A stretch of 64,000 nucleotides of DNA, from positions 4,402,001 to 4,466,000 of the forward strand of contig NC_065550.1 of assembly GCF_022605725.1 (NCBI RefSeq). Reading direction: 5' to 3'. How positions within the stretch are numbered: position 1 is the first letter of the stretch; each line of letters begins with the position of its first letter. Below are positions 23,061 to 33,179 of this stretch, one piece after another. The notes below the pieces were generated by a model. The model was not told the origin of the DNA and made no database searches. It was given only the letters and a program-made list of their open reading frames with translations. The DNA comes from Anthonomus grandis grandis (Eukaryota; Arthropoda; Insecta; Coleoptera; Curculionidae). The translations under genes were made by a program, and so were the position numbers.

Positions 23061-23300
23061 GTGTTTATTAGGACAAAATATGTATTTTTACAAATTTGCT
23101 TAAGATAATGTATCTAAAATTAAAGAAAAAATGTAATTGTCCTAAAAGGCTCTTCAGACGCCCTATAACAAAAGAGTTAAGGCACCGTCTATAGATTACA
23201 ACTGTTGTAATCTATAGACGGTGGTTAAGGGTACTGTTTAAGCCAGAAACTATTAGTATTAAACTAATATTTAGCTTGTAAGTTCTTACTTTCTAACCTA
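23015..23300 (-). mobile_element. possible retroposon 3' end with (ATT)n tail
   Basis: On the minus strand the sequence ends AATAAACACATTTATT and then a run of ATT units (23015-23056 on plus), the layout of a polyadenylation signal followed by a LINE/SINE tandem tail. No coding sequence was identified, so the family is unknown. It could equally be a simple microsatellite. Confidence 0.35.
23183..23223. repeat. perfect 41-bp hairpin, 20-bp arms, 1-nt centre
   Basis: CACCGTCTATAGATTACAAC is followed by T and then by its exact reverse complement. No mismatch and no loop to speak of. Confidence 0.95.
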
Positions 23301-24050
23301 ACCTAACTTAAATTTTATAATACTCTAAATTTTAAGTGCCTAAAATTCCAGAATACAATAAATCATTCCAATAGGAAAATATATAAGTATACTGATTGTT
23401 ATTACAATTTATAATCAATAACAAACCTTCAAAATTGTGCAACAGTACGTAAGACATTCTAAATTTTTCTAATTAATGTAAAATAATTTAAAAAAACTAA
23501 AGTAAAAATTAAGAAGTAAAACAAATATGTGAAAAGTGACATGAACGTAAGGTCAAGTAAGATCTATATCAACGGCCAAGATCATTTGAAATTATATTGT
23601 AACGAAATTCAGGAGCACACTTTTGTTGGCAACGTCAAAAATACTAACCTAACTCGCTTTAACTGCCGTTTAATTGTTTCCAAGGTAAAAAACTGACTAA
23701 ACTATTAAAACTGAATGAAATGTCACGAAGCGCGTCCTTTTTAAAGCCCGATGGAACAGTTTCGAAATATTTAGAATTCTCTTCATTGTTTTTGCCGAAA
23801 GAAACTAATAATTTTAGGAAAATACTGACAGTTAAAGCAAGCAAGTACCTAAATAACCTAAATTGGGGGCAAAATGAGGCCCTCAAACAAGATAAACTAC
23901 TTAAAAACTACACACTATAGATAAAAATATTAAATCAAACGTAAGTAGAACCCTAAATAAACCCTGTGAATCAACTTTAACTACAGAATACTAAAAAAAT
24001 AGTACAAAAACTAGGAGAATAATTAACGTATTTACATTTTCATAACAATA
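23301..24050. other. spacer, no gene seen
   Basis: A plus-strand open frame of 66 codons at 23720-23920 has no recognisable domain and no strong coding signal. Confidence 0.5.
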
Positions 24051-24052
24051 TA

Positions 24053-24619
24053 CAGGGTGTTCATTTGAAAACTTCCCACCACGGATTATCGAAAACCACT
24101 GTTTTCGACTGGCCGAAATACGTCAAAAGGTTTGTCAAGGGGGACAACTTTCTAACCTAAAATTACTTCACCCCTGTCACCCTCTGCCTCCCAGGGTCAT
24201 CCCCATAAAAATTTTAAATGACAAGAGGTATCGAGTAATAGCTTGTTTAAAAGGTCTTTCGAAGCCTTTTATTTATAGAACAACCAAGGAAGATAACTAC
24301 GTTGTGTTCAGGTACATTTTACATTGTACGTCATTTTAAGGCTGCGCATTTTACTGTCTTTAATTGTTTTCTTATAAAGTTTAATTTATTTAATGTAAAA
24401 TCTATCATCAGTCTATTTTTCTCTTCTGAGCAACTTATTTAAATTTCACCGCAAAACAGGCAAAGGGAAAACGTATATTCTCTCTCTTATACTGTTTCCC
24501 ATTATTTCCTTTGGGAGTAATGTAAAATTTGGAGTGGGTTCTACACAGGACTAATTCTAAATTTGATATTACTCGTCTTTACAGTCATTCGCGTGGTGGA
24601 ATTAAAATGAAACACCTTG
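24053..24619. mobile_element. MITE-like element, ~567 bp, mariner-type ends
   Basis: The left end reads TACAGGGTGTTCATTTGAAA and CTTCCCACCACG. The right end, reverse-complemented, reads CAAGGTGTTTCATTTTAATT and CCACCACGCG, a diverged inverted pair of about 30 bp. A TA precedes the left end but the right flank has lost it. No transposase was found inside. Element status rests on the inverted ends only. Confidence 0.5.
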
Positions 24620-25477
24620 TTTTTGTAAATTAGCAGTTTATCCTTAAGAATAAAAGCGAAATTACGATGATTGTAACGGTGAACAACTTAACCCTGGGAT
24701 CAATGCATTATCCTATAATGGTACCTACGTCAACCTACAAAACTTTACAAATCTACTTCAAACTACAAACTTTTCTTTTTTTATTAGGAAAAATTTATTC
24801 ACTTTTTCATTTGATGCCATTTGATCTTAATTTACTATTTTTTCCTTAGCGCATCAAAGTAGTTGGTAAATATGTTGTTATAATAATAAGACCTAACATA
24901 TTAGATTATATTTTTTATACAAAAGCTGCTATTTACTATACTTTATTTATAGCCCGCCCGAGTTCGTTTTTTACTGCATCTAAATGCGTACGTGATTACG
25001 GATCCGTTGTGGCTAAGTGATTGGTATCAATAAAAGTGCTGAATGGTCTTCATAAATTTAACTACTAGTACGTGAAAGTCATCACGGAGAGAATTTAGTT
25101 TAATTTAACTTCACACATACGTTACGTCAATTGCGTCAACGTTGATTTAGTATATATTTTTTTGTATACGTAGGATTATTTCTTGTGATTGTGACTAGTC
25201 ATTTATCTAAATTATTTTGAAAAATCAGTAAAGTACAAAATGCGTTGCACTTAGAAATATCATAGTTTCTGTAAGCGGATTTCAGTAACCTATATATATC
25301 GTTCATAGGCAGGTTATTTATTGGTTGGAATAGTAATGTTTCAGGAATTGGACAGGTCGAATATCTATATTTTTATCTCTAATATTTAGGACTTACCATG
25401 ACTTCTATCTAAGTAATCGGCATATAAATATAGATGTGAAATTTTCTTTCTTTCTCGTTTTGCTGGTGAATGATATA
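24620..25477. other. spacer, no gene seen
   Basis: GTGGCTAAGTGATTGG at about 25007 resembles a tRNA A box, but no B box follows at a proper distance. Confidence 0.55.
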
Positions 25478-25600
25478 CAGATCGTGTTTTCATTCGTTAC
25501 TTATAGGAAACCGCATAGAGGCCAAATTTTGCAACGTCGCGCGTGTACGAGTGCCTGCGACAGAGCACCGCCTCGGCCGGCCCGAGGTCGAGAATGGGAT

Positions 25601-27220
25601 TAGGGGTGTCCGAAAAACAAAATAAATCGATATTTTGAATCGATTCAAGATCGTACATATCAAGATCGATCCAGAAATAAATCGGCAACAAAAGATCGAT
25701 CTCATTAAAAATCGATATTTGATTCTGATAATTGTTTATGTGCACTTTTTTTAAAATAAAAATACATGTATAATTATATAAAGTATATTAACCAAAACAA
25801 TAAAAAAAAAGAAAATACAAATACAAAAAACATATAATATACATATAGTCATACCAAAAATAACGTTATATTCCTAAAAACTATGATAATAATAGGTTAT
25901 AGGATTAACACAGTAATAAAATATGCAAAAAAAATCACAAACAAAGTCAATCATTAATCTAATTTAGAGTCTTACCAGTAGGAACTATCTAAGGAATGAA
26001 GAAAGAGCAGTTGAGATAAATGTGTTCCACTTAACCTATTCCTAGTCTGAGTTATAATATTTCCTGCTTGCAACTTTTTTCGGAAGTGACCAATTTTTTG
26101 TGATAAGACCATATACTATCAGAGTTTTCATTATTGGCAGGGACAGTAACCTGCTTTTTAAAATCCACCCCTTGTTGAGAGCTATTTTGAGTATTATATT
26201 TTAATAATTTATCTACTAAATTTATTGCTCTTTTCTCTCTCTTTCTTTTGTCTTTCTATTGCTCTTTCTCTTAAAATGCTGTTTTCTTCAATAGCAGCAA
26301 AACGTTTCAAAAGCTCTGCTAGCACAGTTTGTTTTAACTTTTCAGTCTATTCCACCTGGTTGAAACCGACTGAATAAGTTTTAATTTTTTTTCAAAGTTT
26401 TGTGCTGCTCTTAGTTGATCTGCAGCAGATACACTTTGTTTAAAATAAGTAACTATAGACTTTATTTTGTCAATAATTTGTTTTATAGCAGGATCTTCTG
26501 TAATTTTTGTTGCAACTAAATTTACTGTATGTGCAAAGCAGGGTAAGTGTTTATTTTTACCAAAAGTATCAGTAACACATTTGGTAATATTCGCCCCATT
26601 ATAAGTGATAATAGCACTTACTTTTGACAAATCAATTTCCCACTCTAGACAAACAGATTGCAAACATTTGCTTAAATATTGTGCAGTATGATTAGAACTA
26701 AGTTCTTTTACACCAATACCAATAGACTTAATATTTTCTTTATCTAAATAATGAACAGTGACTCCCAAGAAGCTAGTTGTTGACATAGTCTCGGTCCAAA
26801 CATCGCATGTCATACACAGAAATTCCACATTTTTAAGTTCATTTTTAATAATATTGGACAAAGCAGTATACTTCTCTTCAAGCAGATTTGCAATTTTGTG
26901 TCTCCCAGGCAAAAATTCCCCGCTTCCAATTCTTTTAAAATTGAAAGAGCCATCTATCGGTGGATAGTAAGATTAAAACTAAACTATGCACGGTTAGTTG
27001 GCGCTTCTTTTCCATTATTTTTCCTATGACTGTATTTCTGTTATTTTTACTGATAAACTTGTAAGATAATTTAGGAATCGATCTTCGATTTTTTGAGAGA
27101 ATTGAAAGACTAGATCGATTCTCGAAAAGATCGCCTGGAAAGAAATCGATCGATTTTAATCGATTTTTTGGGGGAATAGATCGATCTTTGAATAAAATCG
27201 ATTTGGATCGTACATCCCTA
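25601..27220 (-). mobile_element. hAT transposon relic with AATCGAT-rich ends
   Basis: The ends read TAGGGGTGTCCGA on the left and, inverted, TAGGGATGTACGA on the right. The flanks AATGGGAT and GACGGGAT fit an 8-bp target duplication with two changes. The inside contains a hAT transposase fragment on the minus strand. Both subterminal regions are packed with ATCGAT words (about 25625-25725 and 27075-27205). hAT transposases often bind short repeats near the ends, so these may be binding sites. Confidence 0.75.
26334..26912 (-). pseudogene. hAT transposase (ZBED-type), internal fragment
   Basis: The 192-codon frame has the hAT signature blocks: CMTCDVWTETMSTTSFLGVT (first catalytic Asp in CDVWT, about residue 37), then AIITYNGANITKCV, where the usual second Asp of the DNGAN motif reads YNGAN. 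HLPCFAHTVNLV and VSTRWNRL follow at the end. The family normally runs about 600 residues, with an N-terminal BED finger and a C-terminal dimerisation/catalytic block; both are missing here. Sequence at 26100-26330 may be worn C-terminal code. The change at the second Asp would by itself inactivate it. Confidence 0.8.
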
Positions 27221-27320
27221 GACGGGATTAGTAAACATCTGACTTTCGTAGGAGCTGCATCGTTTGGCGACAAAATGTCCCAAAATATTACGCGAAAATC
27301 CAGGCATTTTTTAAATATTT

Positions 27321-27371
27321 ATTCTAATGCGGGTTTTACAGACATGACAATGTGTAAAACCCGCATAGAAT
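27321..27371. repeat. near-perfect hairpin, 19-20-bp arms
   Basis: ATTCTAATGCGGGTTTTACA pairs with TGTAAAACCCGCATAGAAT across a 12-nt loop, with one unpaired base. It lies just inside the DD41D element, downstream of its transposase stop. Confidence 0.85.
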
Positions 27372-27520
27372 TGTAATCTTAAAATGTTTAATATGCTGTG
27401 TTTTGCATAATAAAAATTAAAGCGTTATACTAATAAAAAATAAAATATCAACTCTGATAAAAATATAATAAAAAATCAGAAATAAAACTCTAATAAACAA
27501 ACTTAACAACATATCATTTT

Positions 27521-28602
27521 TTAAATAAAAGGCTGAAATAAACCGCCTTCTTTCGCTAAACAAAAACTTAACCTATCGTAAAAGCTATTTCGCACCTCCA
27601 AAAGAGTTTCAGGTAAAATGGAATTGGCACCTTCGACAATTTTAGTTCGCAACTCCTCTAAATTCGTCGGCCTACTAAATTCATACTTGTAAATGGTCTG
27701 CTTAAGGTAACCCCACAGATAAAAGTCATTTGGAGACAAATCTGGAGATCTAGGGGGCAATTTATTATCGCCAGTCCCACTAATAAGGCGGCTAGGAAAA
27801 GTATTGTTAAAAATTCTTTTAACCTAGCCGCATTATGAGCAGGACAGCCATCTTGCTGAAAATAAACCGATCCCAGGTCTACATCAGGTAGGATTTGAAT
27901 GGCAGGAAGAACTTGGTTTTGCAGCAACTCAAAGTACTTTTGGGCGTTTAAAGTGCCATCAATAAAAAATGGCCCTATACCATTGTTGCCCAAAATACCT
28001 GCTGAAACATTCAATTTCTGAGGATACTGGGTACGAAACTGAAAACTTCTGTGCTCGTTTTCCTGAGACCAATAACGAATAATGGAAGGATTGTGTTTGT
28101 CATGTAATGGAAAAGAAGATTCATTAGAAAACAAAATATTTTTTAAAAAATATTCATTTTCATTTGCCTTTTCCATCATGGTTTCACAAAATTCCATTCT
28201 TCGCCACTGGTCTTCAGGAGTTTTTGAATACTTGAAACATTTGGATCCATATTTTTTCCAGATACGAGCAACAGTTTTATTGCTCATTCCCAGTTCCTCT
28301 TTAACACTTCTAGTGGACCGTGTCGAATCAAGTTCTAGGGTACTGCAAATCATTTCTTCCCGCCGTTCTATATCCTGGACTACTTCAACAGGTGGTTCTT
28401 GACGTTTTGTGTGGCATTTTTTACAATCTTGAAGACAAAAAGATGTCTCAAAATTTGTAACCACATTTAAAACCGTTTTTGCACAAGGAATCGATCTATT
28501 CTCAAATGTCACTGAAAACAAATCTCTACATTGTACTGCCGAATTGCCTCCATAAAACCATTTAATTAGTTGAACTCTTTCGGAAGGGGTATAAACAGCC
28601 AT
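27521..28602 (-). pseudogene. DD41D mariner-like transposase, nearly full length, inactivated
   Basis: It starts MAVYTPSERVQLIKWFYG at 28602, the helix-turn-helix entry. The second DNA-binding helix region is RSTRSVKEELGMSNKTVARI. Then ILFSNESSF (about residue 163), where the first catalytic Asp of the FSDE motif is Asn. LNVSAGILGNNGIGPFFIDG follows, and YFQQDGCPAHNAARLKEFL carries the second Asp. A 1-bp loss near 27800 shifts the frame; the proper frame resumes as PPRSPDLSPNDFYLWGYLKQ (third Asp) and runs to the stop at 27521. Bridging the shift gives 41 residues between the last two catalytic residues. Both the Asn change and the frameshift would abolish activity. Confidence 0.88.
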
Positions 28603-28787
28603 AGTGAAAAAAACACGAAAATAACGCTCAAAAATTATTAATGCAACGCGCAGTAACACAGCAAAGTGAGGTCTGCTGACTCCCGGTTCGAAAAATAAAA
28701 ACGAAAAATTCCGCCGCCTGCAAGCCGCAACCAAGCGGTGTTGCCATTATTTTGAGTAATACGTAGCTCACGATAACACGATCTGTA

Positions 28788-29077
28788 TGTATTTATATGA
28801 TCTATGTTTAGACTCTCGCATTCACTAAATCCGTTCGGTTTTTCAAGACAAGCAAAGTTAAATTTAAAAAGCTCCACACCAGTGAAAAAATATATTCTTT
28901 AACAGAAATATAAATCTGGAGAATAATTTGTTCTAGTACAAACCCATTTATAAGAGTATAATAACTGTTTAGATTTTCATTGGAAAATTGGCATTCTTCC
29001 TTAGCCAATTTTAATAATGCATTTCAGTGAAACAAATTCATTCTGCTGTTTGCCTAAGTTCGAAGTGTGTAATCCTA
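28788..29077. other. spacer, no gene seen
   Basis: A+T-rich, nothing recognised on either strand. Confidence 0.5.
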
Positions 29078-29194
29078 GATAACTTGTAGAGCATCACGCA
29101 GCTGGTCATTGGTGGTTCGGCATTTCACCCTTCTACCCCTCATATACCAAGCGTGTTTAATGGGTAAAAGATCGGGTGAAAGATGGGGGCTTTG
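29078..29194 (-). pseudogene. Tc1-like transposase fragment (third catalytic block)
   Basis: The minus strand reads SPHLSPDLLPIKHAWYMRGR followed by RVKCRTTNDQLRDALQVI. This matches the usual Tc1 block SPDLNPIEHVWD..GRRV....L..AL. The catalytic Glu of that block is Lys here. Only about 39 codons survive; no repeats were found around them. Confidence 0.7.
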
Positions 29195-29745
29195 TTAGAA
29201 TATTATTGGCGCTTTGAAATAATTGTATTGGAGCCATTGCAGTACGGGGCTAGGCATTACTACTAGTAACCTGTAAGTGATACCATATACTCAACTAGTC
29301 GCAAGGCAACTAGGCAAAGGAATAGCCTTTCAAGAAATGCTAAAGAAGTTCTACTACCTAGGCTGATTTCATCGCAAACTATTTTTTCTCTGGTTAGAGT
29401 TATTTAACAGCAATTTAACTGCAAATTACCCAAAAAAATACTTTCACTTCTGGGATAAAGAATGGAATAAAATTTTATCTGTTATCCCACGATGTTTATT
29501 ATACATTCTGCTATTTCAATTTATGTTTTCAACTTTTTCTGACAATGTTACACATATTTAACTGCATCTCTTTCACATCAAAAGACCCGGCATTTCCGTA
29601 CTGATTCAGTGCAATTGTCAGATATATGAAATATCAAATGACTTATAAATAACATATTTTCTTTAATATTATTAATCTGATCTTGGAGAGTATTTTCTCA
29701 ATTTTGAGTCACACCCTATTGTGTAGTAACACTTTTCTATTTCAG
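29195..29745. other. spacer, no gene seen
   Basis: Contains a possible polypyrimidine tract and acceptor at its right end (ACTTTTCTATTTCAG at 29731-29745), used by the candidate exon that follows. Confidence 0.5.
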
Positions 29746-29901
29746 GAAGCAATCATCTACTTCTACCACGATGCATTTATACCTGGCCTGATTAACGCTA
29801 TGAATAGGCTAGGCTCAGTTGACCATCGTCTAGGCATAGGAAAGGGTCTGAACAAGGACTTTAAAGAGAAGGAGACGGCAACAAATTCTAACAATATCTA
29901 G
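29746..29901 (+). CDS. candidate terminal exon of an unidentified host gene
   Basis: A TTTTCTATTTCAG acceptor-like site precedes a 51-codon frame ending in TAG at 29899-29901. It begins EAIIYFYHDAFIPGLINAMN and ends KEKETATNSNNI. The base composition is less A+T-rich than the flanks and no transposon family was recognised. The first half is hydrophobic/aromatic and could be the end of a membrane segment, and the second half is charged, as in a cytoplasmic tail; that is inference. No upstream exon was found in the window, so this could also be a pseudogene fragment or a chance frame. Confidence 0.35.
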   Translation, partial: EAIIYFYHDAFIPGLINAMNRLGSVDHRLGIGKGLNKDFKEKETATNSNNI

Positions 29902-30180
29902 ATTCAGCATATCCCCATATGTACTCTACCAACCCAGCTAGCATGTTACATAACGTAATATCTTGCGTTATATTGTTTTTTTTTATGATTATCTAAAAAT
30001 CTTGAAAAATAAATTGCTTACCCAAAAACGGCCGAATACGTCAAATTTAATATTGAAGGAGACATTTATTGACAGAAATTGCGTTTCTCTGACGTCCTTC
30101 CCTCACCTCCCAGAGCTCCCTTGTCAATTTTTTTTAATGGGAATAGGGCCGAGTAATATTTTGAATTAAACGTAATTTTA
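29902..30180. other. spacer up to the Harbinger element
   Basis: Ends with TTA (30178-30180), the left target duplication of the Harbinger element. A possible 3' UTR of the exon at 29746-29901, but nothing proves it. Confidence 0.4.
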
Positions 30181-30260
30181 CGCGGCGTCCTACGTGAGCA
30201 GTAATCCGCGGCCGGCGCGACCGGCGCGGTCGACGGCATATGCGGCCAGGCTGTCCTACT

Positions 30261-30266
30261 TATAAA
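30261..30266 (+). promoter_or_regulatory. possible TATA box of the Harbinger transposase
   Basis: TATAAA lies 38 bp before the ATG at 30299, which would leave only a very short leader. This is a position-based guess. Confidence 0.3.
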
Positions 30267-30298
30267 TGCACGCCGCGTTTTGTTTCGCAGTTTTCGAA

Positions 30299-32515
30299 AT
30301 GTCGTGGAACAAGACGCGCGCGATTCTTTTAACTGAGACCACTTACTGTCAAAAAATTCTAAAATTGCGTAAAAAAAGGCTCAACAAAAGACACAAGACG
30401 AATACCATATTTTTGGAAAGAGCTAAATACAGCAAATTTCATCATTTGTATGAAAAATGAAGGTCTTGCCCAAAAGGTCCAGCTTTATTTCGCGGTTATA
30501 GCAGAGTGTTACCTGAAACTTTTGACTACATTGTAAAAGCAATCACCTCCGAATTGAAACATTCTGAAACCAATTTTCAACGCCCTATTTCAGTTTCAGA
30601 GAGGTTAATTCTAACTTTGAGGTAAGCCAAATACAAACTTTATTTTATTAACACAGTACTATACATGATGAACACTAGGAGAACACAAAACTAATTTAAA
30701 AATATTATAGGAAGTTATCACTTTGAAATCCTCGGTACTGTTGATATCCAGACGTCGATTCCGTCGACTATTTTCGACAGGTGGGATAGGTCCAGAGAAG
30801 CAGGTTGAATTGTTTGAGGCAGGTGATTGTGCATAAGAAGGATATGAAGGTTGGTGATAAGATGAGACGGATGCTGGATTTGTATTATAGGGATGTCGAT
30901 TGTTCTGTACTTTCCACAATTCCGCAGCCAAAAGATTCTGAACCTGGCTTCTAAAAGATAATATATTCAAAGACGGAAGTTGCCTTACGTGAGGAAGAAG
31001 CGATTTGAAAAAATTGATATCTTCATCATCATCATCATTTTTTTCTAATAAGGCAATCTTTTTAGCTTCTAATCGTAAAAATTCCTCATCTAGGTTGCCT
31101 TCGTTTTTTGCTGGTGCCTTTCGCTTCCGTTGTATTACTATAGGAGTAATTGGGGTGTCTAATCCCGGTAATGCATTTTTCAAGTCATCATTTGGTTGTT
31201 GTCGGGGCACACGTGTAACTCGTTTTGTTGCTGGTTGTGAAGAAACAGTTCTGGGCTGTGGTAGTTCGTCATCATCAACTTCTTCTTCATTAGATTTTGC
31301 TTGTGAAGACTGTGATAATATATCGTGTTCAGTTTCACGTTCCTGGGACAACTCGTCAGCATGAGAGCTATTTCCAGAACCTCCTATATTTCACCTTAGG
31401 TGTTAATATGTGTTTCAAAAACAGCATTGCTTTAAAATGACACCATGTGCCGTTGTACCGAAAGGCGTTTTCTCCTTCGTCTCCCGATCGGGATTTGGCT
31501 ATTTTGTTTAGCTTTTTTTTAAATCCGTCCCTTATATTCTTCCATTTATTTTTTACCACTTCTTCTAAAACAAAAGAATAGTATTTTAAAATTTTATTTT
31601 TAAGTATTTTGGTTTTAATTTTTCAGATATTTAGCAACTGGGATGCAATTCAGACAACTTCAATATTCCTTCAGGATATCTAAGATTGCCGTAGCTACTA
31701 TTATATTTGAAGTGTGCAAAGCAATTTGGAAAACGTTGGTACAGAAGCACATGCCTCAACCCACAACAGAAGACTTTAAAAATATTGCTACTGATTTTTA
31801 GACACGGTGGCAGTTTCCAAATTGCATCGGATGTTTAGATGGCAAACATATAAGGATAAAACGGCCTCCGAAATCTGGATCAATGTACTATTGTTACAAA
31901 CATTTTTTTTCAATTGGTCTGCTAGCACTGACAGATGCGAACTATAAATTTATAATGGTAAATGTAGGATCTTATGACAAAGACAGTGATGCTGGAGTAT
32001 TTGGAAACTGTCCTCTGCGCCAAGCAATTGAGAGTGGCTCAATTGTACTACCAGAAGAAAGTACATTGCCTGGTTCAACCATTACTGCACCCTACGTATT
32101 TCTCGGTGATGAAGCCTTTTCCCTTACGGAATATTTAATGAGACCATTTCCACGAGCACAATTACAAGAAGAGGAGGAAAATGACATGTTCAACTACACA
32201 CTTTGCCGTGCTAGGATAGTAGTAGAGTGCTCATTTGGAGCAATTACGTCCTACGTTTAGAATACTACAATAAGCAATCGAAACAAATGTCGAAAACGTT
32301 GTGCATATAGTTAAAGCAATAACTTTATTGCATAATATCATTAAAGACCTTGAAGGCATATCTGAAGTGGAGTTGGTCAATTATAGAAGCGTTACGATCG
32401 ATAGAAAAAATTGTATGAGACCCAGCAGAAGGCATAATGCATCATCAAGGGGTACCATATTGGCCAGAATGAAATTTTGCAGATTTTTCACACTTCGCCC
32501 CTTAAATCATGAATA
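30299..32515 (+). pseudogene. Harbinger nuclease (DDE_Tnp_4 type), two exons
   Basis: Exon 1 (30299-30621) starts MSWNKTRAILLTE and includes KFHHLYEK, an in-frame TGA (30458-30460), then RGYSRVLPETFDYIVKAI and PISVSERLILTLR. GTAAGC at 30622 and a TTTTTCAG acceptor at 31619-31626 give a phase-2 intron whose junction restores TLRYLATG, the conserved family sequence. Exon 2 (31627 onward) has a TAG at 31799-31801, then NCIGCLDGKHIRI (first Asp), NVGSYDKDSDAGVF (second Asp) and CRARIVVECSFG (catalytic Glu). A frameshift near 32254 precedes VHIVKAITLLHNIIKD. All three catalytic residues survive. The intron contains the antisense accessory gene. Confidence 0.85.
30659..31575 (-). pseudogene. MADF/BESS accessory protein of the Harbinger element
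   Basis: A minus-strand gene lying wholly inside the transposase intron. At 31575 an acceptor-like TTTTGTTTTAG precedes EEVVKNKWKNIRDGFKKKLN, the second half of a MADF DNA-binding domain; the exon with its first half was not found. A 1-bp shift near 31385 joins it to the frame continuing GNSSHADELSQERETEHD, a Ser/Pro/charged linker, KRKAPAK, an acidic run (DDDDED), then FFKSLLPHVRQLPSLN, which fits the BESS interaction motif. In Harbinger systems this partner binds the ends and brings the nuclease into the nucleus; family-based inference. Confidence 0.78.
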
Positions 32516-32744
32516 GCATTATTTTAGCTGGCCTTTCTTAACTTCTTTTCAATAAATAAATGTTTAGTTCAGTCTTATTGTTTTTATTTCTTTTACTTTC
32601 TTTATGATTATCAGCTAGTTTTATTTATAATTTACTTCAATTCAATTTACCTTTTTTAAAAAAAAAATCAATTTCAATACTCAAATTAAAATTGAAAATA
32701 AAAATTTAACTTTAATTGTAGCTAGAGGAAAAAATTAACTTCTA

Positions 32745-32903
32745 CAGGGTGGTCCAGTTTAAAGTGTTTAAAGGTTATTAACTTTAATATGTGACAGAGA
32801 ATTGATATTAAACGTTTTTGAGAAAAAAAGCTTAATGAAATTATTTATTTTTAAATTCTTTATCACGTATTAAAATTAAGGACGTTTAAACTAGACCACC
32901 CTG
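32745..32903. mobile_element. 159-bp mariner-type MITE
   Basis: Ends CAGGGTGGTCCAGTTTAAA and its near-complement TTTAAACTAGACCACCCTG, flanked by TA on both sides (32743-32744, 32904-32905). No coding content. It is nested in the 3' region of the Harbinger element. Confidence 0.85.
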
Positions 32904-32978
32904 TATATATACACAAGATTTTGTTTTATTATGTAAAAACCTTAAAAAAGATTACCGCTCACGTAGGACGCCGCGTTA

Positions 32979-33179
32979 TTCTCCATATACCTTACTTATA
33001 TTTTTTTATTTTATTAATTCGTTATTAAGAAACTAGAATAAATGTGGATAAAAAAGTAAATCTTATTTAACATGAAAAAAATAAAAAGTAACTAACACTT
33101 ATTTTATTAAATTTTGAATCTCCATATAAAAAAACAATTGTTGTTCAAAACGTCTGTGCACGTTACGAACATTTCGGGC
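32979..33179. other. short spacer, no gene seen
   Basis: A+T-rich; leads into the mariner-like relic. Confidence 0.5.

Larger units (their letters stand above)
25478..28785 (-). mobile_element. DD41D mariner-like element hosting a nested hAT
   Basis: Inverted ends CAGATCGTGTT lie at 25478 and 28785, each flanked by TA (25476-25477, 28786-28787). The match extends with gaps for about 35 bp. The transposase reads on the minus strand from 28602 to 27521. The hAT at 25601-27220 is inserted between the 3' end of the gene and the left repeat, which explains the 3.3-kb length; without it the element would be about 1.7 kb. Confidence 0.75.
30181..32975 (+). mobile_element. PIF/Harbinger transposon, two genes, TTA target duplication
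   Basis: Inverted ends CGCGGCGTCCTACGTGAGC (30181 and 32975) are each flanked by TTA, matching the 3-bp TWA target preference of the superfamily. It carries both standard genes: a nuclease/transposase on plus and a MADF/BESS-type DNA-binding protein on minus. The left end is unusually G+C-rich (GCGGCCGGCGCGACCGGCGC). Both genes have lesions, so the copy is non-autonomous. A 159-bp MITE (32745-32903) is nested near the right end. Confidence 0.9.

Noticed and set aside
25003..25025. GTGGCTAAGTGATTGG word resembling a tRNA A box
   Set aside because: No matching B box or acceptor stem follows.
30995..31364. 119-codon plus-strand frame rich in Ser
   Set aside because: It is the complement of the acidic and charged part of the MADF/BESS gene on the minus strand.
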